NCBI GenBank assembly: GCA_033032175.1
Contig: CM065304.1
Coordinates: forward strand, 8,556,001-8,620,000
DNA: 64,000 nucleotides
Source: Saturnia japonica
Lineage: Eukaryota > Arthropoda > Insecta > Lepidoptera > Saturniidae
Direction of reading: 5' to 3'
The translations under genes and the position numbers were made by a program. The notes below the pieces were generated by a model. That model saw only the letters and a program-made list of their open reading frames with translations. It ran no database searches and had not been told where the DNA came from. This document shows, piece after piece, positions 12,344 through 24,140 of this stretch (position 1 is the first letter of the stretch; each line of letters begins with the position of its first letter).

Positions 12344-13185
12344 TAGGCTATAAAATGTAAAAGAATTCTTCAAATCTGACTCTTTGTTGTAGAGATCAAT
12401 CAAACAAACAATTTCTGGAGCTTTATAGTATTACATTATATATATTATTTTCATTACAAATAATAGCGTTATTTCGAAGATGCATCGTAAATTTTTGGTT
12501 AGTAATTGATTTTTTGAGATGTCCCATACGGTAAATAATGTGGTGGTAGAATAAGTCTTAATAAGCGTCACATTTGGCCTTTTTGTAACTTGCAGGCTTG
12601 CCAGGACATTTACATTCTGTACTGAAGTCTCGGAGTTTGACTCCCGAGCGAAATATAATGTACGAATAAACTTTGGTTCTCCGTAACGGACATAAATATC
12701 TACTTTGTATCTTGTATCGATTAACACAGGAAATATACTAATTTGATTCTATAAACGTGAACCTGTTATTTTATGACGATATATTTCAATTTAGAATTCT
12801 ATCAAAACTTATTTTTCAAACATGTTTAAATAATCAATTCAAATGATGGGCGACATCGAAAGGTTTGTGTACGACGTATAATTTTTTTGGACATCGATAC
12901 ACAGTTTTGAAGGTAAATGCATCGTAGCTTGTTAAATAAATAAATTGGAAATTTTCAACTATTCTGTTGTGATGCCACTGTGAAAATAAGGAGGACGTTA
13001 GCAACGCGTGTATTAAAGAAGAATGTTAATGGGCGGTTTTATAACCATGAATTTTGTCATACAGTTATTTTCACCAATTTACAAGAGAGGGAAAACCGTT
13101 ACCGCACATTAATCACATATGTAATAAAACAATAAAGATATTCTTACTCCCTAATAATTATTATTTACAAAATATATTGGAATAA
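12344..13185. other. Unassigned intron sequence
   Basis: No recognisable element or gene. The 98-codon minus-strand frame at 12431-12727 matches nothing I know and is not called. Confidence 0.45.
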
Positions 13186-13660
13186 TCTATACATATAAAT
13201 AAAATTGAAGTTTCTGTTTGTAATGTCATAATAACAGCTATTTACTAAACGTATATGAAAGTAAGTACAGAACCCATAACAATTTTTTTGTCTATCTGTT
13301 TGTTCCGGCTAACCTCAGAAACGGTTGGACCGATTTTGACGGGTCACTGGCAGATAGCCGATGTTATAAAGAGTAACTTAGGCTGCTTTTATTTAAAAAA
13401 AAGAATTAGAGTTCTACGCAAATAAAAATGAATCCGGAAAAATAAAAATTTTGGGGGAGCTTATAAAATGGCATACGCCGAGTAAGCCATAAGAGTCATA
13501 TCAAATTAATATAGTACATACAATTGTAAATCTTACTAATTGTAAATCTTGTGTTACATGTAATTGTAAATCTTACAAAGACCTACAAAAATGTCAGCGC
13601 GATAATTTATCTATCTTCTAAGGATCACCCACAATAAGCATTTTTGTCTTTAATATAATA
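13186..13660 (+). mobile_element. Helitron, family D, 3' end missing
   Basis: The 5' end is A|TCTATACATATAAATAAAA (TC at 13186-13187). Inside are CTGTTTGTAATGTC, GTTGGACCGATTTTGACGGG and ATGGCATACGCCGAGTAAGCC, all shared with the fuller copy at 41687-42195. Homology stops after about 13660; the last 75 bp with the GC-rich CTRR end are absent. It has no coding capacity. An 18-19 bp motif with AATTGTAAATCTTAC is locally repeated near 13518-13580. Confidence 0.75.
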
Positions 13661-14869
13661 CGGTTAAATTAGATTAAATATTAATTATCTATTTGTGTTT
13701 TATGGTGGGTTTAATTTATATATTAAAAGCTTTGTTTGCGATTTCTCTCTGCTGTGTTGTGTTCAAACACCGCGTCGATGGACGTGGATTCTAATCTTAC
13801 ATCTGAGCTTTTTTAGTTAAAAAAAGCTTATGATGAAACAATAGCATGGTGGATAGTGGCTTCTTCAATGATCGCCTGGCTAGCTACAACTTTCATGTTG
13901 AAAACCGATCCTCAAGTGTCTATAGGTGTGTTCTGGCAACTGCATTTGAAAGACAGTTTCTTTAAAGGCTAAGTGTGTTTTCACCTTAGGCCACATCATC
14001 ACTCAGCATCAGGGGAGATTGTGGTCAACTACTAAATCAATAAAGGTGGGTATTAAAAAGTCCAGTGCATTCATAAAACACAAGTTATTAAGACGTAATT
14101 TAATATTACAATATGTCCCTCTAATTTGAAAAGGTAGATAGGTAAGTATATTAAAATACAAAAACGATTAAGATATATGTATAGTTTTTAATAAACGTTT
14201 AGACTTTTCTTTAACGTTTGTAGAGTTAAAAGACATTATTTTTATTTTCGTTAGCTAATATTTCCTATACGCAAGATCTTAAAAATATTTAGTATACATT
14301 TTTTTGATACCTATTACACAAATAAAGAATAGCGTAATATATATAAATTTGTTTTTACAAAATGCTAGCAACATTAATAATATAAAATAATGTATTAAAA
14401 ACCAAGATATCTCATACTAATGACTGTTTGAAAATAAAATAATATTTTTCCTTTAAAGATTTTCTTTCTGATATTCAAATGGACAATTGAAATTACCATT
14501 TGATAGAACTTTTCTATTATATTAATAGCAATAAAATGTAGCCTATAACCACAGATCTCTGTGTCTATAACCATTAGTCGGAGCGTAGTCTTTGTATCCA
14601 TGAAATGATTGTTAGAATCGGTTTTAGAGATTACCTTCTACAAATATCCAAAATAAAAAACCTCTTTATAATACTTGTATCTGGAGGCACGGCATCATCC
14701 ATCTACCATCCTTTTCTCGAAACAATTCACGGTACTTTTGACCCCCCTGTAAATTCGTTGTATACAAAGCAAGAAGTTTTAATTTTTAGAGATCAAGAGA
14801 ACATATTATAAGTGGCTATATTGCCAATATACCTTATAGTTTACGAATTATCGCTATTTAAAGTTTTTT
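13661..14869. other. Unassigned intron sequence with one repeat scrap
   Basis: Around 13975-14060 the text TTAGGCCACATCATCACTC and AGGGGAGATTGTGGTCA resembles a dispersed lepidopteran repeat. The rest is AT-rich and unassigned. Confidence 0.35.
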
Positions 14870-15497
14870 AATTTTGTCACTGACACACTCACCGATCATC
14901 AAATGTCTAAAGTACTTCTAGCAGTTTTACAAACTTCAAATTTTGAATTTTAGTTAGCGTTTAGCGTATAAAAGAAGGAAACTTAAAAATCCCGAAATCT
15001 AATCCCATCCCAAGTCGAGTGCAAGGCACGGCCATACCATCTTTACTAAAAGCACTTCGGCGTATTTTCACGCCTCTACCTAGCAGCACTAGGTTATTAT
15101 AGAAGGCTGAAATTCTGTTTACTAAGAGTACTTATGGAACCCTGCAATGTCAAGGATTTTTCAAGTTTACAACTTCATCCATTGAGATGTTATAGGAATG
15201 CAAAGTTACGAAAATTCGACACTGACTCACTCATGATCATCAAAATAGAAGTAGTACTTCCCCAATACATAGAGAGCTGAAATTTGGCATAGAGATAGGT
15301 TTTAATACCCACGTAAAGGAAAAAAAATCAAATCTTGTATTTCCATTATCTAATCCAGATGTGAAACTCAAGAGCCCAGCCAAACAAACTATTAGAGATA
15401 TCTAAATACCGCCTTAGTTTTATTTTTTATAATCTGATAAGCGTTTTCTGATGACGTATAAAAATCGAAGGTCTGGAGTATCTGATGTGGAACACTA

Positions 15498-17066
15498 TCA
15501 CCCATATTCTAAGTCGTTTCCTCGAAACTTCCTCGACTCCACTCAACCTCATTTAAGGAAATCGGTATTCATAGTTGCAAAAAATCTCCTCCACTTGACG
15601 TCACTCGAGATTTATCCTCACTCGAGTTGAGGAAACAACTGTCAAACTCAAGGTACATCGCGATCTACCTTAAGGAATACTCAAGGAAGATTTACGACAT
15701 TGTTTATTCTAGTCTTTCGTCCACGCTTGTTAACAGAGCTAATTATTATATTTCAATTGTTTTTCCAATAGTGTTATTAATGGATTTCCAACGTTTTCTA
15801 AATTATCTATACGATAATTCGTACGGATTACCGGCTGCTATTCAATTTATATTTTATAATTAATTCTTGTAGACACAGCTTCTCCGACTCACTGAATATT
15901 TGTCTCCCAGACATATTTTGTGAAGCTAATGTATTGTTATTAAAATAAAATATGAAGTTTTAAAACTTTAGAACAACGAATACCATCAACTAACAAGATA
16001 GGGATGGCGATCTGAAATCGATTAATCAAAGAATCGATCATTTGGATTATTATTAATTTATATATTTGGATTTATAATATTCAATTCTTTTAATAGATTC
16101 ATAGCACTGAATCGGTCCAGTGATTCTATCTTTCAATCTAGAAAATCGAGATTCGTTTTTTTCTGATTTGATATGAACCATAAAATTATTTACAAATATT
16201 TGAATGTACACAAGTACATGTATATAAATCACAAATTTTCACTTAATTACTCAAAAGTAAGCATTATGCGACCATTAATGTGTGTGTAAGGGAAATAACT
16301 TCACGTTATCCAAAATTGCAAGTTACGATACGAATAATGATTGTTCCGAATTAACGATTATAATAATCCTTGAGAACATGACATAAAGTTCATTTTTATT
16401 ATCATTATTCATTTTATCATTTTTGTATCATTCTCTATGGTGTCAATTACCAATTATAATATGATACATAACATTAAAATTACCCAACCGCTGCAGAATA
16501 ACGATAAGAGTTTAAAATAATACATCTGTGAAATGAATTCGCTTTCTTTATCTTTGTTTAACTGATTGTTCAGTATGGTTGTAAAAAACAACTTTAGATC
16601 GTTAAAAATTATAAAATATCGATTATAATGGTGTATTTTTATTTTCCTTATGAGGGGTTTTTGAAAAATTGTGATACAATTAAACTATGGTTCGATTCAA
16701 AACGAATTATAAATCGATTATTTTCAAAATGAATCGTCATCCCTAACAAGTAAATCAAATTGTAAACCCAGATTATAGTACTGGTGCTTCGCGACACAGA
16801 TAATAAATAACAGCTAAATTTCTACTTTCGAGTGATCATAGACAAAAAAAAACAACGAGTATGATGAAATCTATGGTTCGGTGACGTATTTGATGACGTT
16901 TTTCCTCGACTCGACCTCATTCGAGGATCCTCTAAATTTACTCAAGACAAGACGGAGGTACAACTAAGAATACCGATTTCGAGGATTCCTTGAGGTGGTC
17001 CTTAAGGTAACCTCCGTTCAGTGGAGGTTGAGGAAGTTTCGAGGAAACAACATAGAATATGGGTGT
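15498..17066. mobile_element. DNA element with long terminal inverted repeats, TA target site
   Basis: The left end CACCCATATTCTAAGTCG (from 15499) is matched in reverse at the right end (CATAGAATATGGGTG, to 17065). The inverted homology continues inward for about 150 bp (TTTCCTCGAAACTTCCTC and GGTATTCATAGTTGCA with its mirror near 16960). TA stands on both sides (15496-15497 and 17067-17068). Removing the element rejoins the outer repeat, matching its other units. No transposase is visible, so it is non-autonomous. Confidence 0.72.
15998..16744. mobile_element. hAT-like non-autonomous element nested inside
   Basis: The left end AGGGATGGCGATC (from 16000) and the right end GATTCGTCATCCCT read in reverse (to 16744) form short inverted repeats of hAT character. 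AACAAG occurs directly on both sides (15992-15997 and 16745-16750), as the core of an imperfect 8 bp target duplication. The inside is AT-rich with several ATCGATT-type motifs and no open frame. Confidence 0.6.
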
Positions 17067-17360
17067 TAGAGTCACCCCAAACTGTAAGAGCTATAGAAAT
17101 TCCGCCTTAGGACATTTTTTTAAATAATATGACAATTTTTCTGATGGCATATAAAAATCGAAGGTGTGGAGTACCTGATGTAGAACCCTAAGAGCCCCGC
17201 AAAACTATAAGAACTATCGAAACGCCGCTTTTTTAAAAGTTATTCAATCTGATGAGCATTTTATAATGGTCCAAAAAATCTAAGATCTAGAGTAACTGAT
17301 GTAGAACCCAAAGAGTCCAGCCAAACTTTAAAAGATATTGAAAAAATGCCGCTTTATTGA

Positions 17361-17773
17361 AAATGAGTTCTGTGGAACACGAAGCTCCCGTTCAGATATA
17401 TTGTTTTCTAAGCGCATCGTTAGTACGCGCTGTCGCGCCTTCATGTGTACGGTTTGTGTTAATATTAGAAAGTCTAGATGCGCGTTGGTGCGCGTTCATA
17501 TAAACAGGGCCTACGGGCAAATATTAAGAGCAATAAACTCAATCAACGTCATAAACCTTTTCCGCTTATCGATATTTTGAAATTCCAGTATCTGATTTAG
17601 AAACTTCATAATAAACTACAAAAAGAAGTTAATTCCCAAGAAAAACATGCTGTAAAAAACGGGCCAAGCAGCGATTGAGATGGTTTGTCTATAAAAAGTA
17701 GTGAAATCTCATAGATCTCAATAGATCTTATTATAAAATTGTTTACTATAATTAATGATTGTAAACTTAAATA
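17361..17773. other. Unassigned sequence between repeats
   Basis: It contains a locally GC-rich patch at about 17390-17520 with GTACGCGCTGTCGCGCC and GCGCGTTGGTGCGCG. An 80-codon frame crosses it but matches nothing known. Confidence 0.3.
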
Positions 17774-19794
17774 CAGCGTACAATCTTTATAACGAAACTC
17801 AAGGGACTGAGCATTTTTTGTCGTTATATAGAGTTATCGTTATATGGAGTGAACAAAAAAAGCAACCAAATTAACAAGAATTTTTAATATGTATGTCTTA
17901 GATAATAAATGCTTATAAATTACTGTTTACACATATAGTCTGATAACTTTGTCTGACGTTTTTTGCTATGCCAGTACTTGTTTCGTATTATTTTATGTAT
18001 TCTATTCATATCTAGATAAGTGGTGGAATCGTCTTCATTAAACAACAAAAAAAAATCTACCAACTTAGCGGCATCTAGGGCTTGTTGAATTGTTGGTGGT
18101 GATTCGGCTTTGTCTACTTGATCATCTTCTTCATCTTGATTATCGGGTGTTTCCTGACTTTTTGACACTAAATCAACAATTTGTTCATCTGTAAGTGTAC
18201 CAGTTGTGGCTACATCCTCATCTATATTTTCTTACGATTGTAGATCTTTGTTAAAATTGTTTGGTATGTTGAACTGGCTTATCCATTCACTCAGTGGTAG
18301 ATTGTCTTCACTGTCAAATTGGTTCGTTTCTTGGCTACTACATAATCCAGCATGTCGAAAAGAATGTTGGATAGTGGCTGCTGTTACCTCTTGCCAGGCT
18401 TTTGATAAGAATTACATTGCTTGTACCATATTGATCGAGACCTTGCCGTCAGTTTCGATCATATTCATCGACATTTTCCGTCTATAGTGGCCCTTTAGGC
18501 TTTTAATTACACTCTGATCCATTGGTTGTAAAATACTGGTTGTATTAGCTGGGAAAAATGCTAACTCTATGTTTCGAAAATTAGATATGATTGGGTGAGC
18601 AGGACAATTGTCTACTAGAAGCAAGATTTTCCGTGATTTTAATTCAGCATCCCATTTTCTCACTTCCTCTTCAAAAATCTGCGATGTCATCCAAACTGAC
18701 TTGTTTGCTTTGTACGTAACTGGCAACTGTTTTATGTTCTTGAAACACCGAGGGGTTTTCGATTTGCCTATAACTAAGAGCTTTCTTTTTTCTGTACCAC
18801 TCATATTGGTAGCCACTAGAACTGTAATATGCTCTTTAGACAGTTTTCCTCCAACATATTTTTCCCCTTTGAATTTTAAAGTTTTGTCGGGAGTCAACTT
18901 GAAAAAAGGCCAGTTTCATCTGAATTAAAAATGTCTTCTGGTGAGTACTTCATCTTTAATTTAGGCCACACTGTACTAATCCAATTCTTAGTCACATTCT
19001 TATCGACATCCCGCGCCTCTCCGTTCATTTTACCGTACGTAATTTGGTGACGGTGCTTAAATTTTCCGAGCCAACCTTCAGATGCTGTAAAATCAATTAT
19101 GCCAAGTTGGTTGGCAAACTTTTCAGCTTTAGCTTTTACAATTGGCCCCGAGATGGGTACATTATTCTGGCGCTGACTGTTAAAACACGACAACATTGCC
19201 TGATCTAAGTCTTCGAATTATAGCTTTCTTAATTTTTTAGAAAAGTTTCCTTCCAGCGCCGCCTGTAGAATTGTTTTTTGATTTTTCCAAATGGTGGCAA
19301 CAGTGGATTGACTTAGTTCAAAACGCCTTCCAACGTCACTTTTATTTTCTCCCTTTTCAATCGCACGTATCACACAAACTTTTTCGTCAACACTAATCGC
19401 TTTCCGTTTACTGGCCATGATAACAGTTTCAAAGTAGGTTTACGACTGATAATACGATAGGTACCCAGTATGCTTGGTCGAAGACCATCACTTCCGAGAA
19501 AACAAAGCGTCATACTGCACGTGTTCAAGGCAATTAAGGATAACAAAAGCTAGACTGACCTCGGATGTTTCGGAGCTTCAAAGTCTTTTGTTACCTGATA
19601 ATAAATAATAATACCGAAAATAAATATTTACTGTCTAAAAATATGAACACATTTTTTCGTAATAGAGAATGGCGTATCGCTATAAAGAGAGTTTCAATAT
19701 GTGGGTTTTAACGCAAACCAACCAAGTTGGGCTCACTTCAACGTTATAGGGTGTTTATCGTTATAAAGGATAACGTTATAAAGAGTTTACACTG
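17774..19794 (-). mobile_element. Tigger (pogo-type) DNA transposon, full length
   Basis: A 2021 bp element with terminal inverted repeats CAGCGTACAATCTTTATAACG (left, 17774 on) and CAGTGTAAACTCTTTATAACG (right, reversed, ending 19794), and TA target duplications at 17772-17773 and 19795-19796. Sub-terminal repeats of the TTATCGTTATA type lie just inside both ends. It encloses one transposase pseudogene on the minus strand. Confidence 0.9.
17920..19418 (-). pseudogene. Tigger/pogo transposase, disabled
   Basis: The start MASKRKAISVDEKV at 19418 opens a Psq-type helix-turn-helix. A CENP-B-type DNA-binding region follows (GWLGKFKHRHQI, about residue 115 on). The DDE domain has Asp in NSDETGLF (near 18916), LLVDNCPAH and LQPMDQSV, with 30 residues between the second and third Asp. 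A C-terminal acidic tail ends at 17920. Breaks: TAA at 19218-19220, loss of one T in a T-run near 18905-18912 (frameshift), TAA at 18412-18414, and TAA at 18232-18234. Otherwise the roughly 500-residue frame is continuous and all catalytic residues remain, so the copy is old enough to be dead but young enough to read easily. Confidence 0.9.
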
Positions 19795-19796
19795 TA

Positions 19797-22560
19797 AATT
19801 TAATCTTTTTTATTGAGCTGAGTTTGATCATAACTTCAGAAAGACTTGAAGAGTCGGTCAAAAATGATAGTACGCTACATCCATCTTCTCTACATAGGCC
19901 CTCTATAGGTTCTCCATTAGGGATGTTGTAATTCACCAATGAATACTTGGCGACGGATAGGGCTGTATCTAACAAGGCGAGCAGTAGATAATGTTCCATA
20001 GTATAGTATCATTACGAAGTTTTGGTTCATAAAAGCATAGTCTCGATTAGGAACCAGTGGTAACCATGACGATCGACGCGCCGTCAGAACCTCGCAGCCT
20101 TTTCCATTATTTTAACTTAATACAGACTCAAATGAATCGTATTCAATTTAGGTGTGAGATAAATCCCCCGTTTGTATCTTAAATTTATTAAAATTAACGT
20201 AAGCTTGTATATATTGTCCAAAAAGTATTTACCTTGTATTTATAGTTGGTAACATAAATTTTAATGTTATTGTACGCCTTAACTTTTATCGATACCCATA
20301 AAAAGCTATTATTGTAGGTATACTATAATAATTATGCATTAACTGTATAGGCATTTTTGAAAAATTATTATTCTATACATTTTATTCTTCAACGATTCCC
20401 TCAAAATTATAAATGTTATAGGTATGATTTCATTGAACATTATGGATAAATCTTGTGGCTTTTGTATTGGGCAGTAACCAATTAGTATTTGTTGTCGTTA
20501 GTAGTTGGTAGTATTTATAATATATTACTATTTTAGGAAGAAAAAACTATTTTAAAAGGAATATAATTAAATAGAAATTGAGTACTAATTAAAAATTTAT
20601 TAAACTATTTGTCACATAGCTAACGGTAAGTGATAATTCAATTTATATAATATTAAGTTACTTTAATATTCTGCATATAATAGTTGAGCCCCACGGTTTC
20701 ACACGTGTCAAAATTTTGGAAAAGATTTTTGTTAAATCTGTTCTTAGTGGACATCTATATCGTGAAAGGAAACTATGTTAAATTCGACACGAAACGAAAT
20801 TACGACAACGAAATAATTTTGACATTACATTTTTTTTATACACATAATATCTTCTTTACCTATTACCTATTATTATTATTATGCACCTATTGAAAGAAAC
20901 TAGTATGTGTATACCAATTATTACTAACATATAACATAGAAACTATAAACGTCACAATACCTTGTACATTATAATTGATAATTTTATGTCATGTAGAAAA
21001 TATATAATAAAATACCTACGTAAGTGGTGCATATAATTTAGACAAAGATTTGTTTACAAATTTAAAAAGCAATGAAAAAATGCCCTACTAGTGCGCAAAT
21101 ACTTCTAATTTGCACAACAAAGGACTTGGTACCGGTTTGTTTTTACAAAACAAATCATTTTGAAATGGCGACAAACAGTTAAACATATTTTTAAGATGTA
21201 TGCACAGAATATGAAAGTTTTAATGTATTCCTTTACTAATCATCTGACATGGGTTCGCGTGGACATTGAATCTATCGCTTGTTATAATGGACTAATATTT
21301 TCGTCTTTCGTGGAATAAGTTTGAAAGTATTATAATAAAATCTACAGTATTGTCTATTTCAAGCAAATTTTATGAGTTTTAAACAAAAATCTGTAAATTT
21401 TAAAGTCATAAGGATCATATATGTTCATATTTACTTATCGAAATAATGATTATTATTCTCAATAAAAGAAAAAATGTCTCTAAGGAAAATAACAACTTAA
21501 TTGTTGTAAATAAACATAACATATTATTATATTTTTATATAATATATGTTATAAACATATTATTATATTATTATAAATATTTTGTGAATTATTATACACT
21601 AAATCGATAAGTACTATTCAATAATTTTTTATACAATTATAACAAGTGATTTTCGTTATTCAATCCGATGTTACTGGACGACTCAGCTACCCTTGGTGTT
21701 TTTAAATAACTAAACTCTTTCTAGATAAATTGGGAAAGTATAACATTATCTAAATATGAAAATATACATACATACTAGAATTGCTATCTTAATAGTATTA
21801 GATACGAATAAACGTGATCGGTCCTTTGTACATAACATCGAAATTATCACAAAAGTTTTATGACGTAGAATTGAAATGATCTAAAGTAGTATTATTATAC
21901 TGTAAACACGATCTAATTTAAAATACGTGATAATTAACGCTCACTTCTGACGAATCAATAAAGCTAACTTTTACGTCATGAATTCAGAATCTATGTAAAT
22001 CGTTACTTGTAAAGTTCATAACAATTTATGTTTTAATGAATCCCTTTTATAAATTATTTCAAATAAACATGTACATAGTATTTGATATTTCTTTATTTTT
22101 TGTACGTAAATGTAGACTCTTTGTAACAACAGCTTTTGAATTTTAATATAATAATAAACAAAAAGCGACAGACTCTCAAATGAAAAGCTTCAGGACAGTG
22201 CACCTTGACTATTTAAACAGGTCCGTTAGCAAAGGATATTGTGCACGTCCTTTTCACATACAGGAGAAACATTGTCACAAAAAAAAAAATGTGATTTAAT
22301 TGTTTTGTTCACAGTGCACGCAGCCTTACCCGGCCTGGTACAGCTTTGCGAGCTATATAAGGCTACGTCTGTTGGTACAAGATAAACTTTGTTTATTATA
22401 TACGAGCGATTAGCTTCTACAAAGTCTTCATTTTTACACTTTTATGCTTACAACGCATCTAATGTATATTATTCGATAGTGACACAGGTGTCAGGGTGAT
22501 GGTTGTCACAGAATACCAAATTTATTATGGTCACACGAGAGTACCGTGGGCGGTACTTAC
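19797..22560. other. Unassigned intron 1 sequence next to the first coding exon
   Basis: AT-rich, including a palindromic AT tract at about 21510-21590 (ATTATTATATTTTTATATAA). A 70-codon minus-strand frame at 19787-19999 overlaps the Tigger end and matches nothing I know. No repeat family was recognised. Confidence 0.4.
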
Positions 22561-22687
22561 TCTTTCCTTTAACGAATTCCGAGTGCTTGTGTCGAGCTTG
22601 AGGGTGGTGTTGACGGCGGGCTGCCGACGTCACAGTCCAGAGAGCGGTGAGGCCAAAGCACCACAAAAAGACACGGGCAGCGATCAT
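22561..22687 (-). CDS. Egfr: Egfr exon 1: start codon and signal peptide
   Basis: The ATG at 22687-22685 opens 42 codons plus one base before a consensus donor GTAAGT (22560-22555). The peptide starts MIAARVFLWCFGLTALW and continues TVTSA, a typical secretory signal with a basic start, hydrophobic core and small residues at a likely cleavage point. A basic linker follows (RRQHHPQARHKHSEF). The single leftover base A joins TA at the receptor exon to give Ile, followed by CIGTNG, the conserved start of mature EGFR. An in-frame TGA 12 bases upstream and A at -3 support this ATG. The linkage is inferred from phase, orientation and function, since the exons lie about 20.7 kb apart. Drosophila has alternative first exons for this gene, so another could exist outside the window. 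Confidence 0.78.
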
Positions 22688-22860
22688 GCTGCGACATCAC
22701 TCGCGACGTTGCCTAAGACACAAGCGGCCTGCACAAATTTCCATCGTGTACTAGCCCGGCCGGTTGGCGAAGCCTTGCGTTGCGCGGGCGCAGCCACAGA
22801 CCTAAGCCTTTGCAGAGTTGTACCTTTTCACCTGAGAACTTGGGCGGGAAATGTATGTTT
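22688..22860 (-). promoter_or_regulatory. Egfr: Probable Egfr 5' untranslated region / proximal promoter
   Basis: Immediately upstream (higher coordinates) of the signal-peptide exon the DNA becomes much richer in GC and CpG (for example GGCCGGTTGGCGAAGCC and TTGCGTTGCGCGGGCGC) than the AT-rich background. This is consistent with a 5' UTR or promoter. No transcription start or TATA box can be fixed from sequence alone. A plus-strand open frame across this patch (22496-22921) is taken to be a shadow. Confidence 0.45.
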
Positions 22861-24090
22861 ATTTTTTTTGTTTCCTGAATCAAGTAGACCGGCCATGGTA
22901 CTCATTATAAAGGTTAATTAACAAAAGAGTTAATTTACTTAGCTCACTCACTTAGTTGCTCACATATTGTTTCATACACACACCATAATCAATCGTAGCT
23001 ATATATAAGAACAGAATATTTATTTAAATTAGTAGTTCAATATTTTATTCCATATGAGTCATAAACAAAATTAATTAATTATCTTCAATTCAGAAACTTT
23101 CTATTACAGGTAATGCTTACAGACATTAGAAATAAATATATAAAAAACTTTAAGTAATAAGTACATATTGTAACAGTTTTTATTGCGAAAAAGAATCATT
23201 TAAAATAATGTAGACCCTCGTATAAACAGCGCAATAATTGGCGACCTGGTAGCCACTTTTGAGAATTATCTTGCCAAAGTAAATGTAATTAAAACGAAAC
23301 TATGTCCGTGATTAGTTTACTCAACATGATTGTTATAACTAACTGCATTAGTTTTTTTGCAGTGTTAGCGATACTACTATCACAAAATCTTTACTGCATA
23401 CACTACTGTAATGACATAAATATACAAATTTTGGTAGTAATTTACATTAAACTACATGCCTACATAAAATGCGATGAATCGTAACATAATGGTCTACAAT
23501 TGCATAATAGTCCACATGTGTATTATTTAACAAGATTTTAGTAAATAGGTTAGTTGTCATGATTATCAAGAATGAAGACAAAAAAAATTATACAATCTGA
23601 CTTTTTGTAATATACTACCAAAATCGACAATGATGGGAAAATCAGTAGGTATTATAAGGCGGCCAAAACTATTGGTTACATCAAATTCTCAATATATTTA
23701 AGTGACGTATCTAAACATTTTTAATTCTATAGAACCAAGCTCCCTCTTACAAGCACAGGTAAACGTTGAGAAGGACGCAGGTAAGCGCGCCGGAGCCGAT
23801 ACGAAGTGAAAAAAAAACACGTAACAAAAGATTTAATAACCACTCATTGTGGCCCGTGCTGGTAATGATGAACTGTTTCAGTCTCGAGTGGACGAAATCA
23901 CTCCTGATGTATCTAGAAAAATACTTCCAATGAAAATTGTTTTCACATTGCTTATCTACGCTAATTTATTTTTACGCAACATATTATTAGAAGTTCATTT
24001 TGGTATATTATGGAAACGAAATTTTAATGTCGTAAAAATCCGTCGTAATTAAAATTCGTAAATATCGAGCTTCATTTCAGCACATAATAC
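22861..24090. other. Egfr upstream flank, unassigned
   Basis: AT-rich with no gene. Open frames of 60-67 codons at 23302 and 23849 are not supported. Confidence 0.4.
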
Positions 24091-24140
24091 AAACTTTGAA
24101 ATACATTAAACCAATGGTGGTTTAATGTATTTCAAAGTTT
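24091..24140. repeat. Perfect 23-bp hairpin
   Basis: The 23-base arm AAACTTTGAAATACATTAAA-CCA is followed by ATGG and then the exact reverse complement. There are no mismatches and the loop is 4 nt. It may be a collapsed pair of terminal inverted repeats or a recent palindromic duplication. Confidence 0.9.

Larger units (their letters stand above)
14870..17360. repeat. Dispersed repeat with iterated units, interrupted at 15498-17066
   Basis: The outer layer of a nest. Flanking the insertion are related units: CACTGACACACTCACCGATC at 14879 echoed by CACTGACTCACTCATGATC at 15218, and a second motif (GATGTGGAAC/GATGTAGAAC, AGAGCCCAGCCAAAC, ATAAAAATCGAAGGT) seen near 15357, 15485 joined to 17069, 17190 and 17305. 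Spacing of the second motif is roughly 115-130 bp. No protein could be read. Confidence 0.6.
1874..22560 (-). other. Egfr: Egfr intron 1 (about 20.7 kb)
   Basis: The interval between the large receptor exon (acceptor at 1874-1875) and the signal-peptide exon (donor GTAAGT, 22560-22555 on the minus strand). The two exons are in compatible phase: one base precedes the donor and two follow the acceptor. No other convincing coding exon was found inside. A long first intron is usual for this gene in insects and often holds regulatory DNA, but I cannot identify enhancers here. Its recognisable contents are repeats, listed separately. Confidence 0.82.

Noticed and set aside
12588..12655. GTCTCGGAGTTTGACTCCCGAG as a polymerase III B box
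   Set aside because: The match is poor and no A box or tail is present.
22496..22921. 141-codon plus-strand open frame over the Egfr first exon
   Set aside because: It lies opposite the signal-peptide exon and its GC-rich upstream sequence; its translation matches nothing known. Shadow.
24091..24140. Hairpin considered as a microRNA precursor
   Set aside because: A 4-nt loop and perfect 23-bp stem with no longer fold are unlike insect pre-miRNAs; no conservation evidence available.
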